A stretch of 64,000 bases of DNA from Paragonimus westermani (GCA_008508345.1 QNGE01000107.1:328338-392337), one strand, 5' to 3'; positions 23,040-36,968 are shown, numbered from the stretch's first letter. The notes: generated by a model from the sequence alone, not told the origin. Numbers and translations are program-made.

Positions 23040-26000
23040 TCTGTGTGCGAAAGCAACGATCAATCGTGGGTGAGGTTCAACTTGAAATTAGCCAACTCCC
23101 CGAGTAGTCACCAGTAATATTGACAGGCGCCTATCCAGCAGCTGGTTCAAAACAAAACGTCTTCCACTGTTAGGACAAAACAGCACTCGCTCAAACGTGT
23201 GCAATTTTTTCTAATAAGTCGCCTCTTGGTATCATTATGAGTGACGCCTGAGTTTCAGGAAGTATTACCAGTAATGTTGTCCGGACAGACAAAGCATTCA
23301 TCTATAATGCTAGTGAGACGAATTGCACAATAGATGTTTTGGGTGTGTTACGAAAGACAAATCAAACCTGTTGACACATCAGCATTCCCAAACTAGAATT
23401 TGGATATCAGATCGATCAAGGCAAACCACTTCATGGAGAACTCACCTGTATGGTAGCACCCTCCAACAGCAACTGAAAAAACGAGGGCTACCAGGAGAAA
23501 AATTATTCACACAGTATTGTATAAAGCTAGGCTCGAACACAGGAAGGTTTCTAATATGGCAAATGAGAGACTGATTAATCATTTGAGGAAGACCCGTCTT
23601 ATAGCAGAATTCACTGAACTTGGTATCTTCTAAAATCCAATCAGCCTTCCAACAGCGAAAGATAATGATGCTGACTACCGTCCCAACATCAGCTCCCGTA
23701 AAAAGGTAAGCACTCAAATCAACACTCCATTCGTCCAATCTTGTGCAATAACATTGAGGAACTGTGATCAGTGAGAGTTGTGAACAGATTCCCGTCGGCC
23801 ACTTGCAGAAATCAGTAAACCATAAACATGACAAAACATGTCACATGGTAGGTTAAAACAGTAGCCACTCAATGCATGCGGAACCGCGACAAAACACATC
23901 TTCGCAAATTTTGGAAGTCCATAAAACATGCTAGCCGATCATAGCTCCTGATTCAGAGTGAACAATTCTAGAATCAACTGGAACACTTAAGGGACAGAAC
24001 AAGTCTAATAAAACTATATCACTTCTAATCAGACGATTTAGACAAAATAAATATTAACAACAATCAAACAATGTTTGCTGAATAAAAGGAATTGTTGCAA
24101 GTAAGTTTCTTCGTAGACTATGCCAACCTGTCGTTCTCACCACAGGATGCAACGAAAGACTCTCCATTAGGCCTCATATATGTACGAATTTTGTGACTGT
24201 TAGCTGAACAGGATATAGAGAATTGAACAAAGATGAGCGCAGCAAAACGTAACAGTATTATATTAGCTTGGTATGAAAAGGTCCACACTAGAATCATCTG
24301 TTTCTTGTATGTTGTTCAAACTTGGTCCTGAGTTCAGATATGACAAGTTGGTCCTGAATACATCAGGACAGTGGTATAGGAGATTCTGTGCAAAGACGAC
24401 GGAGTTCAATTAAATGGTGGAACCTGGCAGCCCAGTATTTCCGGGTAGGAATGAGGTGCACCAACATCTGGATCACAAAAGCCCACTGAGCAGCAGATAA
24501 GATTTCTCAACCAAAACCGAACACACGCGAAGTAAGTTACCGTCATCCGTGCACGTGCGCAGGTCATTGTATTGGTAAAGAGAACCCGAGAAATTTCTTT
24601 TGATGCCAGAACAAACCTTGGATAATTGTGTATGGTGAAGACTGTAGTTGAATCATGTTACACACGAGGTAATTTAGGGGAAAGTATAAGACTGGGGTTG
24701 CATAATGGATGAAACAAACAAGAAATGGCATTTTATGTCTACGAAGTTTATAATGACAATTATTGCGTACCGGACTTGTAGCATAGTGCAAACAAGATAT
24801 TCTGTTCATTACTGTGTATAAAGATAAGTAATCCGTTTCGGCTATATAACAAAAAATGCCCCTGTGACCCGAATCCTTGATTCACTATTTCTCTGTGGCA
24901 AATGAAAGGCTAATGTCATGTCAATACATTCGGTTGCAAACTGTTCATACAATTTTCCTGATGTGTACTGAGCTTGTAAATTTTTGAATCATCTAGTAAA
25001 GAAACACTAGACACCATTAAATCGTCACTCGATAGTGAAGAGCAGTTAGGAGTATTTTTCATTGTACTTTACTTGCAATTCACAGTGCAGTGATCACTAA
25101 AAACTGTCAAATTTCTGTCTTGATAAAAAGAAATATGACTGTCTCTCACAGGTTTTACCCTCCAGGACAGATCACACACAGGAGTGCGTGCATAATTACT
25201 ATGATGACGTTTGGACGTTTGCCGTGACAGAGGTCCAGCTGTCAGGTAATTTTCTGTGGCGTAAATTTTCAGTATTAAAATATGGTCTTGTGTCCCCACT
25301 CATGTGCGCGTCTAGTCTGAGGTAAATGCTGTGACTGTCGGACACATGCACCTCGCAAGCTTGCATCTCAGGGCGGCATTCTTGAGTTAGATCCGAAGGA
25401 ATTACTGAGAACATCCTTGAATTGAGTAACCTTACATTGTCGTGTTTCTTCCAGATGAAGACGAGGTATGAGCTGTGTTCGGATGAGAAATGAGGTTCGA
25501 ATTGTGACATTCTCGTCAGTATGTATTTACTGAAGAAAAAGGGCAAATTATAGCAAGTAAAAATGCCTATGGATGGCAAATATTTGCCCAATTTTAGGCT
25601 TTCATTGGCTTTGTTTTGCAACCAGATTACGGTTCAGTCCAACAAAAACATCGTTTTACCTAGGCCATGTTTGTGTCCTATTGAAGACCAATAATTTCAG
25701 GACGGCTTTTGACCAGCCGGTAAGTTCATTTGTTGACAACATTTTAACTCCTGACAGAAGCTTTTGCTGGTTTGAAAAGGTTCTATGTCAGAAGTGAATC
25801 GTTGAAAATAAACCAAATTACCATTTGCTCAGAAGTTGTTCGAAACGTTGTTTTAGTTTAAGTGTGAATAAAATAGCATTACGCCAGTGTAGGTTGAACA
25901 TTTTTGGTGCATACGAGCTACAGTGATTCATTCTATCTATCTATCTATTCTATCGCTAAATGGAAGAGCGCGCGGGTTTAGAACTGTATGGTAGCTGTTA

Positions 26001-27871
26001 ACCGTAGAGTTAGTCAAAACGAAACAGTGCAGTAATGTCACAAACTGATGTGGCGATTGCGACTATTTCAGCGTACTACTGAGACAAGACAATGGTTATT
26101 ATCTTCCAGATGAAGCAATGGATCCTTAATGGGAATGATGTGAACAACTGATTTCCGATTATCGGTGTGTTGCAATGTAAAACTTAAGACAACCCATATA
26201 AACATATTATCAATCGTTTCAGTCAAAAAGGGTTTTGAAACGTTTAAAACATCAAAATAACGACAAAATTCCCTTTCCATGTCCAATTTATCATCACATT
26301 TTTGTTATGATTACGTCTATTTCTTAACGCAAACATCGTTCCCTATTACATTATTATGCAGTCCGGTCTCATCGTCGATTCTTACGAGACCACACCAACA
26401 CGGAACGCTGCAAAACTGGAGGTTCAGTTTACACCGCAAGCCCATAAGGTCCGAAGTAACAGAATGTGACGGCTTCACACTCGGCATTTACAACGTTTTG
26501 ACTTGACTGAGAACTCACTAGTTCATTACCATACTTTTCTTTTAAGTTTTAAATTACGTTTTTCAGGTGCTTAACGGTCAGTCGTAGAGTTCACTCGTTT
26601 TGCCAGAACTCTTGCAGAGTTTGTTTGTTTGTGGATTTTTCACTCAGTTCACTTGCAAGACATGGATATACAAAAATGCACGTTTTACTTTCCTTCTATC
26701 TAAGGCTAGACTTGAAAACGGTTATTGATTCAGTGAACGTTATCTTATATTTCAATGCCATTTGCTGATCTAAACACCTTGTCTGATTCGTGCTGAATTA
26801 TTACGAGGTCTACATACTAACAGAAATGCCTCAAGGCTGTCGTACGCGTTGTTTATACGAAGCGATTTTGCCATTTACGTGAGTCATGCGGACAATTTTT
26901 GCATCAGCTTGTCACCCGTCAGAAGCAACATTTGCAAATTTGTCTAGCAACTATGTTGCCTGTCCGAGTGATCGGGGAACCAAGGCATGCTGACTGTTGT
27001 GGCTGACCTTAACAAATCAGCGATCATATCTTTCTATCCCAGCAGTGTATCACAGCAGATACACATCAGTGAACCTATGGAAAAATATCATCGGTTTCGA
27101 ACAATGATGGTATTTGTTCTTCGTCTTAGGATTCCGATTTGAAAAGTTGGTAGGAAAGGCATCAATTAAAAACCGTAGCATTCTGTCACCTTGGAAAATT
27201 TAAATGTACAATTCTGTTCACAAACTTGCAGTATAGGTTGACAAAAGCATGTTGACGCTAGAGGTAAAATTGGGCGTTTTCATTTTCCGAAGCGTGTCGG
27301 ACGATGTATAACCAATCTGTCCGCAGAAGCCGGTGAACAACTGGAAGTTAAGGATTGCAAACTGCAATAAAAATCTCCGGTTAGGCAAGAGAAAATCGAA
27401 GCAACATGCACAGAAAGTTCTCGAAGGTTACGTTTGGTCATTTAAAAGGCATATTCTAACAATTAATTTCTATCAACATGATGCATTCAGCTCGTGAGTT
27501 TTCAAATGAAGTAGAACCAGAAATTAGTAAGGGAATGTATACTCAATAGTCAGAATTCGTTGGAAGTGAACTACTGGTATCGTGTTAGTTGCTACTTATC
27601 CGTTACGCGTGAGTGGCGCGCCTGGACTAGACAACCACTAGAGAAACGACAAATGCTAAACTTCGCGTCACAGTCAATATGCTATTTACCTGTACCATTT
27701 CTGTGTGACCCAACTAAATGCTTATGATCCGGGCTCCAACATCTTCAAGTGGGTTGGGGTTGTGAGCATTTTATGTAAGTATTTTTATCATTCACATTGA
27801 TCGCCAGTGGACTGTGTTACAGTTGATAGACGGCCTAACTAAATTACAAGTATCTCGTTAACTACGAAAAT
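23040..27871. other. Unassigned intergenic DNA
   Basis: No gene or transposon recognised. Frames at 23442-23834 and 25199-25621 (both minus) lack known motifs. A short (CTAT)4 tract occurs at 25933-25948. Confidence 0.4.
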
Positions 27872-27981
27872 ATTTTAGATGAGACCCAACTGTGAAAAGT
27901 TAGGGCTTCGGCTGGATTCGAACCAGCGACAGACACAGCATGCCTCAACGCGGCAAGCGCTCTANGGGTCTCATCTAAAAT
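27872..27981 (-). repeat. tRNA-like module enclosed by a perfect 16-bp inverted repeat
   Basis: The arms are 27872-27887 (ATTTTAGATGAGACCC) and 27966-27981, exact reverse complements. Between them, on the minus strand, lies a tRNA-like segment: an A-box-like TAGAGCGCTTGCC next to position 27965, and a perfect B box with a complete T-arm (GCTGG, loop TTCGAAT, CCAGC) ending GAAGCCC. The 7-nt GAAGCCC looks like a 3' acceptor strand, but its matching 5' GGGCTTC is not next to the A box. The right arm stands there instead, after the N at 27965. It may be a SINE of family B, a tRNA pseudogene or an assembly fold-back. Confidence 0.6.
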
Positions 27982-28474
27982 CACAAATCTGCCACACTAC
28001 TTATCAGTAATACGAAAAGATTGTTTCCTCCAGTCGGTGTGCACGTCATCTCGGTTACTTAACTATTCTTTTTAAACGGTATTTTTGCATCGGCTGATTG
28101 AAAGGTGAATTGATTCGTAAGCACGTTAGTTTTCCTAAAATAACCTAACAAAGTCACCTCTGACTTCTCAGATTGGGTATCACAGCCCCTTAAATGAGAA
28201 GCATTATCCTCGCAGTGAATTCACCAAAGAATTTGATGAAAGGACTCGAAGGAAAAGTACCCGCACAGTCTAATTTTCAAACTCATTTCGTAGTCTTATT
28301 TAAGGTGCGCGTGGTAGATATGATGGTCCTTATAGAGCATCATATAGGAAACTACAGATTCAGTGGACTGGGACGCTCACGTGCATCTTTGTACGTGATG
28401 TTTTCAAGAACATTGATATTACGAAGTTAACAACACTCACACTTAATTGCAAGCTTCTCGCCCCCGTGGGCTCT

Positions 28475-28608
28475 CCATATAACCCCTTCCGAAGAGCAGC
28501 ACTGAACTCGAGATTCATTGTTTGAACCCGTCGGTAGCATGTCTTTGTCACCACCAAGGTTTGGTTTCTAACTATGCTTTCATGCGGCAACCGTGTCGAT
28601 CACTGCTC
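28475..28608 (-). repeat. SINE family A copy, degenerate
   Basis: Matches family A on the minus strand through CCGAAGAGCAGCACTGAACT (body), GGTAGCATGTCTTTG, and CATGCGGCAACCGTGTCGAT-CACTG, the A-box end of the head. The B box is altered (GGTTTGGTTTCTAAC region). Confidence 0.55.
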
Positions 28609-28609
28609 C

Positions 28610-31600
28610 ACTGATCCCATATTAGGCACAATGTAATTACGATGTGCAAACGCTGAGTCACATTTGTGAGTGAGTAATGCTGAGACTATGCGATTGCCCT
28701 GAGAGGAGAGGTCGTAAGTGTCCCGTTAACTGTACTCAACGATTCCACGACTAGAATATCTCTCCGACTTAAAGTCACAGAAACTACTAGCTGGTTCGAC
28801 AATATTTGTCACTGGCGTGTAAAAGGATTCATGTGAATTGAACACCACCTACAGCTGGTCGCAGTTCTCACATTGTGGTACACTTTTTCAGTCATTCCCC
28901 TACGAGGAGCACAAAGCTCAGGATTTGCCCTTGTTAAAGCACTTCACTGGCATACACTCTTACCAAGATCGGAACTATAACTCCGGTCACGCTAAATGAA
29001 ATAACCGTGTTTATTAATGCGTCACTGACTTCTCCATAATCGCGACTGAAATATCGTTTACAAGCACTCAGCTACACTAGCTGATGGAGTCTCTGAAACC
29101 TTTTCTGTCGTCATATGGGCAGTTTTTTCCCGCCAACTGTCACTGTCCCTCTAAACCAAAATAATCTTAAAATTTTAAAAAGCTCATAGATATTTCCAGA
29201 TTGCCAAACCGTATACCTAGAGACAAATGATTCATTTAGGTTGAAAAATTACAAGTCTAAACGCCTTCCGGCTTACTGGTAAATAACAGTGGCTTTTTTT
29301 GAAAGTGTGAACTGAACGTCACTTACTGTTGGTAGTAACAAAGAGCAATATACAATTTGCCCACAATGTTTTCTGCTCGTTTTTCTCCGGCGGTTGTATG
29401 TATTTTTACTAGTTATTCTGCGTCACAATGCTCACTGAATTACACCAGCTTTTAGGAGTCAAACGGTAATGCGTAAGTAATATACTGCATCAGAACGTGT
29501 CCAAAAGGTGCATTGCACGAAAATAAAACGCTACGTGGTTGGGACCATGTAGCCAAACCGAACGAACGAACTCCGTTATCATACACTTATTACTTGAATA
29601 AGAACTTAACATTCGTGGCCAGTAAAAATATAGTGACGAAACATAAGTGTTAGGCCCAAACAATCACATTCTAAGTTCCTGAAAGATCTCTGGAAATTCA
29701 TCCGCAACTGCAAGTTGACGTTGGTTTACTCCAACCACCACTGCTTGAGAAAAGCGGTTCTCCGATTAATGCGGTGAATTATTCCATTCGCCTTCATCTT
29801 ACCATGTCCATTGCCGTTGTCAACGAGTAATCCTCTGAGTGGATTATTTCCAGGAAAATTGCGATGCCCTTATTAAAGCTCGCAAGTGTCTGCTTCAAAC
29901 CCATCATCTCAAAATAAAATTGTGGGTGAGATGACAATGCACTTATCGAACATCATTTAAACGCCAAGAACACGCTCTATCAGTTACGTAAAACGATTGA
30001 TTCCACTTAGAATTCCTGCGTGGTTCATACGAAGTCAGTTGTACAGACGACTGACTTCGGTTCCCCTACATTTGTGTTCACAGTTCTACAAAATATGTGC
30101 AAACTGCCCATGGAAACATAGTCAATTTACATGAGTCAGTAGACTTCATGAAGATGGGATGAGTTTTCAGCCTGTTTCAGGGTGGTTGCTGATGGGTGCG
30201 AGGGAGTGACGCACAAGTCCGCCACCAGAATATGTCAGTCAGTGTCCAGTGGGTCACGCTGTGAAGAATTCAAGTGATTTGGGAGTTGACCAACCAATGA
30301 AGTTAGTGGGTATGCTTTTGTTCACACAAATATAACAGTTGTTAACAGCCACATTGCTACGATTTTGGATTGGTTGTAGAATTTTTCACCCGACTTTACC
30401 GAATAGTCAGTAAAAATATCAGCTGAGAATATAAAAGCCTCCCAGATACTCCATTTCAAACGAGAGCGCTGTGTTTCACCTTTACTAATGTTGAAACCTG
30501 TCAGGGGTGTACATCCACGTTCAAACAGGAGGTTGGATTTTTGTCTACGTATTTTCAACGCAGTCCTGTTGGTGGATACAATCAGGCGTATACTACGGGA
30601 CTAGCTTTAAAATTCAAATCAAATTGGAGCGCAATCTGTTTCTTTTTATGGAGTGTGAGGTTAAAAGATAATACGTGTAATGAAAATAAAGTGGTGTGAA
30701 ACGGATGATTAGGGAAGTGGACTTCAAGACAGAAAACAAATCGTCATGTACGGTTGTTAATCCCATTAAAACGTGCAAATAAACTCATAGGTATGGAATC
30801 TCATCTGCCACGTGATTTAGCGTTATTCAGGTAGCTGCACGTAATCCTGACTACCTGTACGCTCACTCAGATACACTGATCAATGACACATTCTTCTGAT
30901 ACACAGATGGACGTGATGAAAGATAAACGAGATCAGACGAAAGTCATGAACTCATACAGTCAAACATGGGTAACAGTGCCATGGTTCACGTTATCAAATT
31001 ATCACTAGATGAGGGAGCGTCTTCATAGCAGTGAGAAAAACCCGAAATGCATCCGTCTTTCAGGTTGTAGTCCCAAGCTCTGTTTTATCAAAAATGTGCG
31101 CCGGGCTACGATCTGATACGCACAAAACATCTTTGAAGGTAACATTGTGTATTTCATTTCGCTTTTTCAACGAAATGACAATCGTCCGGTTAAATTTTAC
31201 CCCATTATTTTTGTGCTTGCCACTGAGCAGCTGCTGCTGTTCATTTCATAAAACCTTTCACTCGAAGCTTCGTAGCGGATCGTTACAAACTCCTTTTTCA
31301 GGTTTGGATTACAAAAAATGATCTAACATGATTTCAGACACAGTCACCAAAGGTAACAGTATGCATGCGTTCTTCTTTGTGTTGCAGATTTTTCAACATT
31401 GCTAATTAAACCGAACCTCTTCTTCCTACGAACAGCTTGTCTGAGAATTGGTATCGGTTCGGTTCAGCATCAGTCTTTTGTAGTAATCATAGTTTAACTA
31501 AAACAGATCAGTTCCTCACCGTCTTTGCTGTTCAGCATATCAGTCGGTGACTGACTGAACATCAAGGAGATAGTTGTTTCTTTACGAAATATATAGACTT

Positions 31601-32100
31601 TACGGAATTCATTCAATCGGTCACTAACCGAACCAGAATGAACTAGCAAGCTAGACACACAGAAGTGTCAGTCCGTCAACGGAATAAACGTGTTCAGTGC
31701 TCAGTGTTAAATGTCAGCTTTGAAGATACAATTAGAGCATTGGCTTCTCTTTCAATAAGCAATCAACATTTTTTTAAAGCGCTCGAAGGTATGAATCAAG
31801 CTCCGAGGTGTTGGACTGTATATACTGTTGTAAAATGTGCTATCGGTTGGTTGGTCCATAAAAACTACGCGTGATTTACACAGAAGTGACAAAGTCATCC
31901 TTTCATGTTTGAAAGAAACCCGCTTCGGTTGGCTACCTTGTCTGTTTACTAGCTCAATGAGCGAAGTTGCTTTGTACATGTTTTGAAGTGAGCATTTCAC
32001 AACGGTTTCACTTATATCGAGGTGGTACTGTCAGAGTGAACTGATCGATAAGCTTTTGATGAACTTCAAATCACTGAGGATATTGGTTCATATAAAATGA
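28610..32100. other. Unassigned intergenic DNA
   Basis: Short frames only. Nothing recognised on either strand. Confidence 0.4.
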
Positions 32101-32104
32101 AAAC

Positions 32105-32265
32105 CGGTCAAAAGTGATCGAGACTGCTGTATTTTCAAATTCTGTCCAGTCAGCCTCTTTCTGAAAGAAGCACTAAACTCGAAGTTGATCGTTGTTGGAA
32201 CTCGTCAGTAGTGTATAACGTTGGCATAAGTGACATTCGAACTTCGACCACTAACCCCACCCTAT
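32105..32265 (-). repeat. SINE family A copy, degenerate
   Basis: Family A body and head on the minus strand: CAGTCAGCCTCTTTCTGAAA, GAAGCACTAAACTCGA, CTCGTCAGTAGTGTATA and ACATTCGAACTTCGACCACT. The last corresponds to a shortened head: the B box and CCACT end survive, but part of the A-box region is missing. Confidence 0.55.
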
Positions 32266-35200
32266 GTACGACAGAAATGTTATAGGAAAACACTGAAGAA
32301 CAACTGGTTGTCAGCATTACCTAACTTGTAAATGTTTCTGTGTAGCGTTTAATGAATTGTTTAAAAGATGACAAATCGGCATTTTAATAAAAAGTGTGAT
32401 TACTGAAGGTTGACGATACTTGCGGAAAGTCACAATAATTTTTCCTTATTGACTTCGAAGTGAAGTAAACAGGGACCGACATCGAACAACCAAGTAATTT
32501 TAAAAGGTGATTAATGGATAACAAATTTTCAGTCGAACAGAATTGAGTATATCAAAACAAATTAACAACCAAAACAACTTTAATGTACAAATATTTAACA
32601 GACAATTCATCACAATGACAAAATGAGATGGACGTGATGCTCATATCTTTGAAGCGTGTCTAGTGATAGCCAAAAACCAATCAAAAATCTGAACTCTACA
32701 AAACAGATAAACAAAATGAAACACGAAAGAATTGAAACCCATCTTGTAAAATTGATTTCATCCGTGCTGTTCACCAAACGTAAAAGCAGTACAATTAAAA
32801 ATGTTGACAACAGTGCGATTATTTTTTTCGTACGAACGGTCTGAACGTTCAGCGCAGCAAATATATCAGTGAGTGTTTTGGATCACATCAAAAATATGTG
32901 ACACTTTCCTTAAAAATCCTCAAAGAATATATTCTCCAATGGTTCTGTAACCTACAAACCTGACACTCCATAAACTACAGTCGGCAGTGTAGTGGGAAAT
33001 GGTGACCCACCAAAGGATTGGTCTGTTTTATTGAATCAAGAAAGTCTCGCCTAGTGTGTTCTGTTGCAAACACTTAATTGTGATTCAAAATCCTCTTTTA
33101 AGTTGACAGCGCTCTTTCCAAAAATTGTTCCCACTTGAAGTCAAACGCAACCAGCGTATCCACTAATTCGCAACTTCGACCACAATGTCCAAGTGAGAAG
33201 ATGAGAACATCATGAAATGAAGCCCTTTCTGAGTAGTTCACTTGAAAGCTGAGTGGTGTGCTACGTAACCTATCGATTATACATCATTCTCAATGACAAG
33301 AGAGGTGCAGCAACACAGGATAAACTGTAAACCGTATGTATATATCATACTCCGGATTTGCTAATGTTCGAATTGCAGAAAGTCCGTAATTTAGCTGCTT
33401 TCACCAGATTATATGAATGGACAATCTCAGTTCTGAATCAACAAACCAAACATTGAACTACACCGTGAAATCACTTTAAACGCACATTACTTAAGTGTTT
33501 CATATAATGACCAAAATACTGCGTATTTGAAATTACGGATTTTACCAAAAGGTCTGTGTGCAGCTCTTAAAAATGAACGATAATCCAAAATTTGCCAATT
33601 GGAACCAATAAAACTCAAATATGTATTATTTCGACATTTTTTCGCAGAGTTAAGAGTTTGAACTGTATTTCCTGCCAGTATTATTTAGCCACATCAGGTT
33701 ATGCACCGGTAGGCAATAGTCACTTGAATATTGTATTACATTTTTTTCACAAAGTGATTTGTAACTTCCGGTAATCCATATTTTATTCTTGATGTATAAC
33801 AGAGTAGTATGGGTGTATTCACTACCTACTGCATCATAGTGTCTTGTTTGCAATTCAGGCAGAACAAGTTGTTGATTTTCTAAAGAAATCCGCAGCACTC
33901 ACAGGGTGTAATATCAGAACCATTGGGCGTATTGATTCAGATATTCCCAGGGGTCAGTGACATATTAGACAAGAGGGAATTCAGTCTCTTCCACCGAACT
34001 TGGATATTTTATACAGAAGGCTCAACCTAAACAAAACAAGGGGTATTGTGTTTTATGTGGAAGTGAAGTTAGCGAACAATTTACTTGTCAATGATACCTG
34101 TGTATAAACGCGACTAGCGTTCAGTCGTTAAAAATGGTAATCCATTACTGATCGTCCATTGCAGTTTTAACGCCATCTGTATTACTCTGACATGTTGCTT
34201 AACAGTAAAAGCGTCTTTTCGAAGATCCAATCGCTGTTTGAAATATGACGTCAGATATTTTGAAGTTGGGGATTATTTTACGCGACGACATAAAATATCT
34301 GCCTACTATACGAAAGATTCATTTTTGGGTGATGTAGACCAAACAGGGAACTATGGATTACAAAGTGTTTTATTCTCTCGATATATGAAATCCTTTGTTT
34401 ATACGGAGAGTAAATAGATATGCTCTAAATTGAACCGTTTATTAATGTTATGTGTGCCCACAATCGTCAGGTTCTTCGTCCTTGTGTTAAAGAGAGACAA
34501 CGATCACATGTCTGGAACAAGTAATTGCCAGAAGGGTAGACATTCACTTTCACACTGCGTAAATCGTGCACTACCACGTAACACCCACGCTTTTGTCACA
34601 AAAGATTGTCCACGGTCAACCATTCGCCACACTGGAAAAATTAATATCGATTTGAAGCATACATTGCTTCGGCACAAACTTTACCTTTTAGGGAGCAGTA
34701 CAATAATTGAGCTCTGTTGAATCCATTCTGACTGCACTCTGTCACTCTGTTGCATATGTTCAATCCAGTGACACAAATAGTTGTGACGAAAACACCTATG
34801 TTCCTTTAACCTAGTTTTTATTTGTGGATTCGACAGAGTTTAATTTGTTTGGAAGGGATAGATTTCTGTAGTTGTTCCACAGCAGTCGGATGTGTTGTTC
34901 AAAAGGTTCACGTCGAACAGAATTCGCTTTCTGAACTACTAATAACTGTGTTATATTGTTACGTCCACCGGAATACTGTCAGCTCCCGACCTGACAACCT
35001 CCAGCAGATGATTGAGGTCAACGGTTTTTACTTCGACACTTCGACAATCTCTAACTCTTGAACAGTGCATCTCTCACCAGGCACTGCTGTCCGATTTTGA
35101 CTTGTGGTTTTCACAAAGGTGTAAGACAGAATAACTGATAAAACCGAAGTTGTAATCACCGAACCGCATCAGCGGAACGGTTCATCCGGACGAAACACGT

Positions 35201-36204
35201 GTAATCCGATGTAGTTCACAGTCAGATTGCATTAAGTCAATGTTACTATCAAAACTGATAGACGAACGAAGAAGAATTGGTCATCTATACAAAACTATGT
35301 CCATATGTACCTTAAAATTTGCCTTGCATATAATCCAAAATACACTCAGTGAAACAGGAGTTTCATAAGGAGCACGTTAACGTTGCGAACTTATTTGTCT
35401 CAAGATAAGTTCTGTTGGTTATTTTATCGGCAAAGTATGTTTCACATGGGCACACATTTGCGAATCGCTGTGAAATGTGCGGTCAACACAATTTTCGGTT
35501 TCCGGAAACTATCAGCCTTGTGTTGTTTGTAAACTTGATCTGTGTTAGGTGTCTGTCTAAGTGATTCGTTTTCAGATTGTCTATGGTTTTAAGGAAGTTA
35601 TTATAACTTCCAATTATTGTTGGTAATTACTTCCGACGTCAAAAGTATAACTACACTAGTACTGTTCAACAAATTTTCTGGTAATTCTGAAGTACCAGTA
35701 CAGTGCAAACGGTGTTGGTTCACAACACCGGTAAGCCTGATAAGAGCACATCCAACCAAATAGCTTATTGTAAGTGTGACTATGTTAGTTATCAGGCAGT
35801 TCGGAAGCCTTGGTACAATAGACCAACGATGTTAGAATGAACTTTTAGAGTTTAAGTAAAGAAAACTACACTTTCGATGCAAGTGACATTGCTGTCAAAC
35901 TGATCTTAAGGTAGATTGGTCCACACACAAACTTCACGAATGTAGTGTTTGGATCACGCATGCGCATGTTTCAATGTAGCACCACGTGCTTAAATCACTC
36001 AACGTGTCAACTTATGACTGAATGCTTTGTGAAGGTTTGGAAGTGTGTTCGTTCTTCCCATCAGCTTCAGACATACATCCAGAGTAGATTCTTGAGATTT
36101 AAGTTAAGAACAGTTTGGCAATTTAAACTTTATCAGTTTCAAATTTCTGCTATCAAGTTGTGCGGCAGATTTCATAATTTAATTGAGATTCAGTCGCAAA
36201 AATT
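32266..36204. other. Unassigned intergenic DNA
   Basis: No gene identified. The frame at 35945-36301 overlaps the repeat below and is not considered coding. The frame at 34430-34720 has no known motif. Confidence 0.4.
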
Positions 36205-36275
36205 TGGGCTTCGGCTAGATTCAAATCCTGATCTATTCTGCTGTCTTGGCATTGTGGTCAGGCTTGTGAACGGTG
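36205..36275 (-). repeat. tRNA-like repeat, family B copy
   Basis: On the plus strand it starts GGGCTTCGGCTAGATTCAAA, differing by few bases from GGGCTTCGGCTGGATTCGAA in the module at 27905. On the minus strand this is a B box (GATTTGAATC) with the GAAGCCC end. The next 40 nt align only loosely to the other copy. No inverted repeat surrounds this one. Confidence 0.5.
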
Positions 36276-36968
36276 ACGCTCAGGAGGCCTACGGTGATTA
36301 GCAGCTCGGTACTTTCAGGTGCAACCTTGTCAGAAAAGCCAGAGAAGAACAGTCGGATGAAAAGCAGTTGCACCTAGAGGGTTTTATATCACACTACTGA
36401 CCACGTAGGTGTGCCTGGGTTGTGAGGCACAATCCTATGAACATATAACAGAATTATTTTCCAGTTGGAGAAAAATTGTCTTTCAAATCAGGAAAAGGGT
36501 GTTAGAAAAGCTACTCACAAACAAAGTACACTCTGATCACCCAACGGTGGATCGTGACAATGGGTTTACCGTACAATGCGGTTGAAGAAAATCCGGTAAA
36601 ATCCAAGAGCTAGTTATAGCTTCGACTATATCCACTGCGTGTGGCAGTGCTCAGAATCAGATAGTTTTGTCTTACACAGTTCCCCGCCTGTCTAGGCAAA
36701 GCCGTCAGTTCCAAGTGAACAAAACCGTTAGGTCATCGACTCCGGGTATGGTCCCTCATGAAAACCCTTTATCAGGTCAGAGTTTTGAGTCAGAGACTCG
36801 TGGTGGGGTCCGTTATGTCAGCTCGCTTCCTCAGGAAAAAAGGTTCGGGAAGTATTAGAAGTTACTGTCCTCCCGACAGTCCCATCATTAACCCATCACC
36901 ACTTTCTCCCCTGTTTTGCATCCCGTCTTCTGCCTCCGCTGTGGGGATTGTTTTCTGGACCCAAGACA

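Larger units (their letters stand above)
20790..23040 (-). mobile_element. Degenerate RTE-type (SR2-like) LINE
   Basis: Read on the minus strand from 23040 downward it follows the RTE plan. Endonuclease pieces include L-L-Q-L-C-A-D-H-K near 22905 and the S-D-N-A-L-V-G-G motif near 22715, equivalent to the S-D-H-A-L-V catalytic box. Then come the open linker (22189-22713), RT (21390-21737), the L-K-G-R-V-Y-K-A-S-V-R-A-V block (about 21130-21230), and a G-G-Q-M-I-T-W-H-R C-terminal block (about 20870-20900). Stops and frameshifts occur throughout. No tandem-repeat tail was noted at 20790. The 5' portion of the endonuclease is not clear beyond 23040. Confidence 0.75.

Noticed and set aside
25199..25621. 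140-codon minus-strand frame
   Set aside because: No motif, no splice context, and composition like the surrounding noncoding DNA.
27904..27964. Functional tRNA gene
   Set aside because: The T-arm is perfect, but the 5' acceptor strand is missing and the D and anticodon arms do not fold into a cloverleaf.
35945..36301. 118-codon plus-strand frame
   Set aside because: It runs across the tRNA-like family B repeat, which is in the opposite orientation, and has no motif or splice support.
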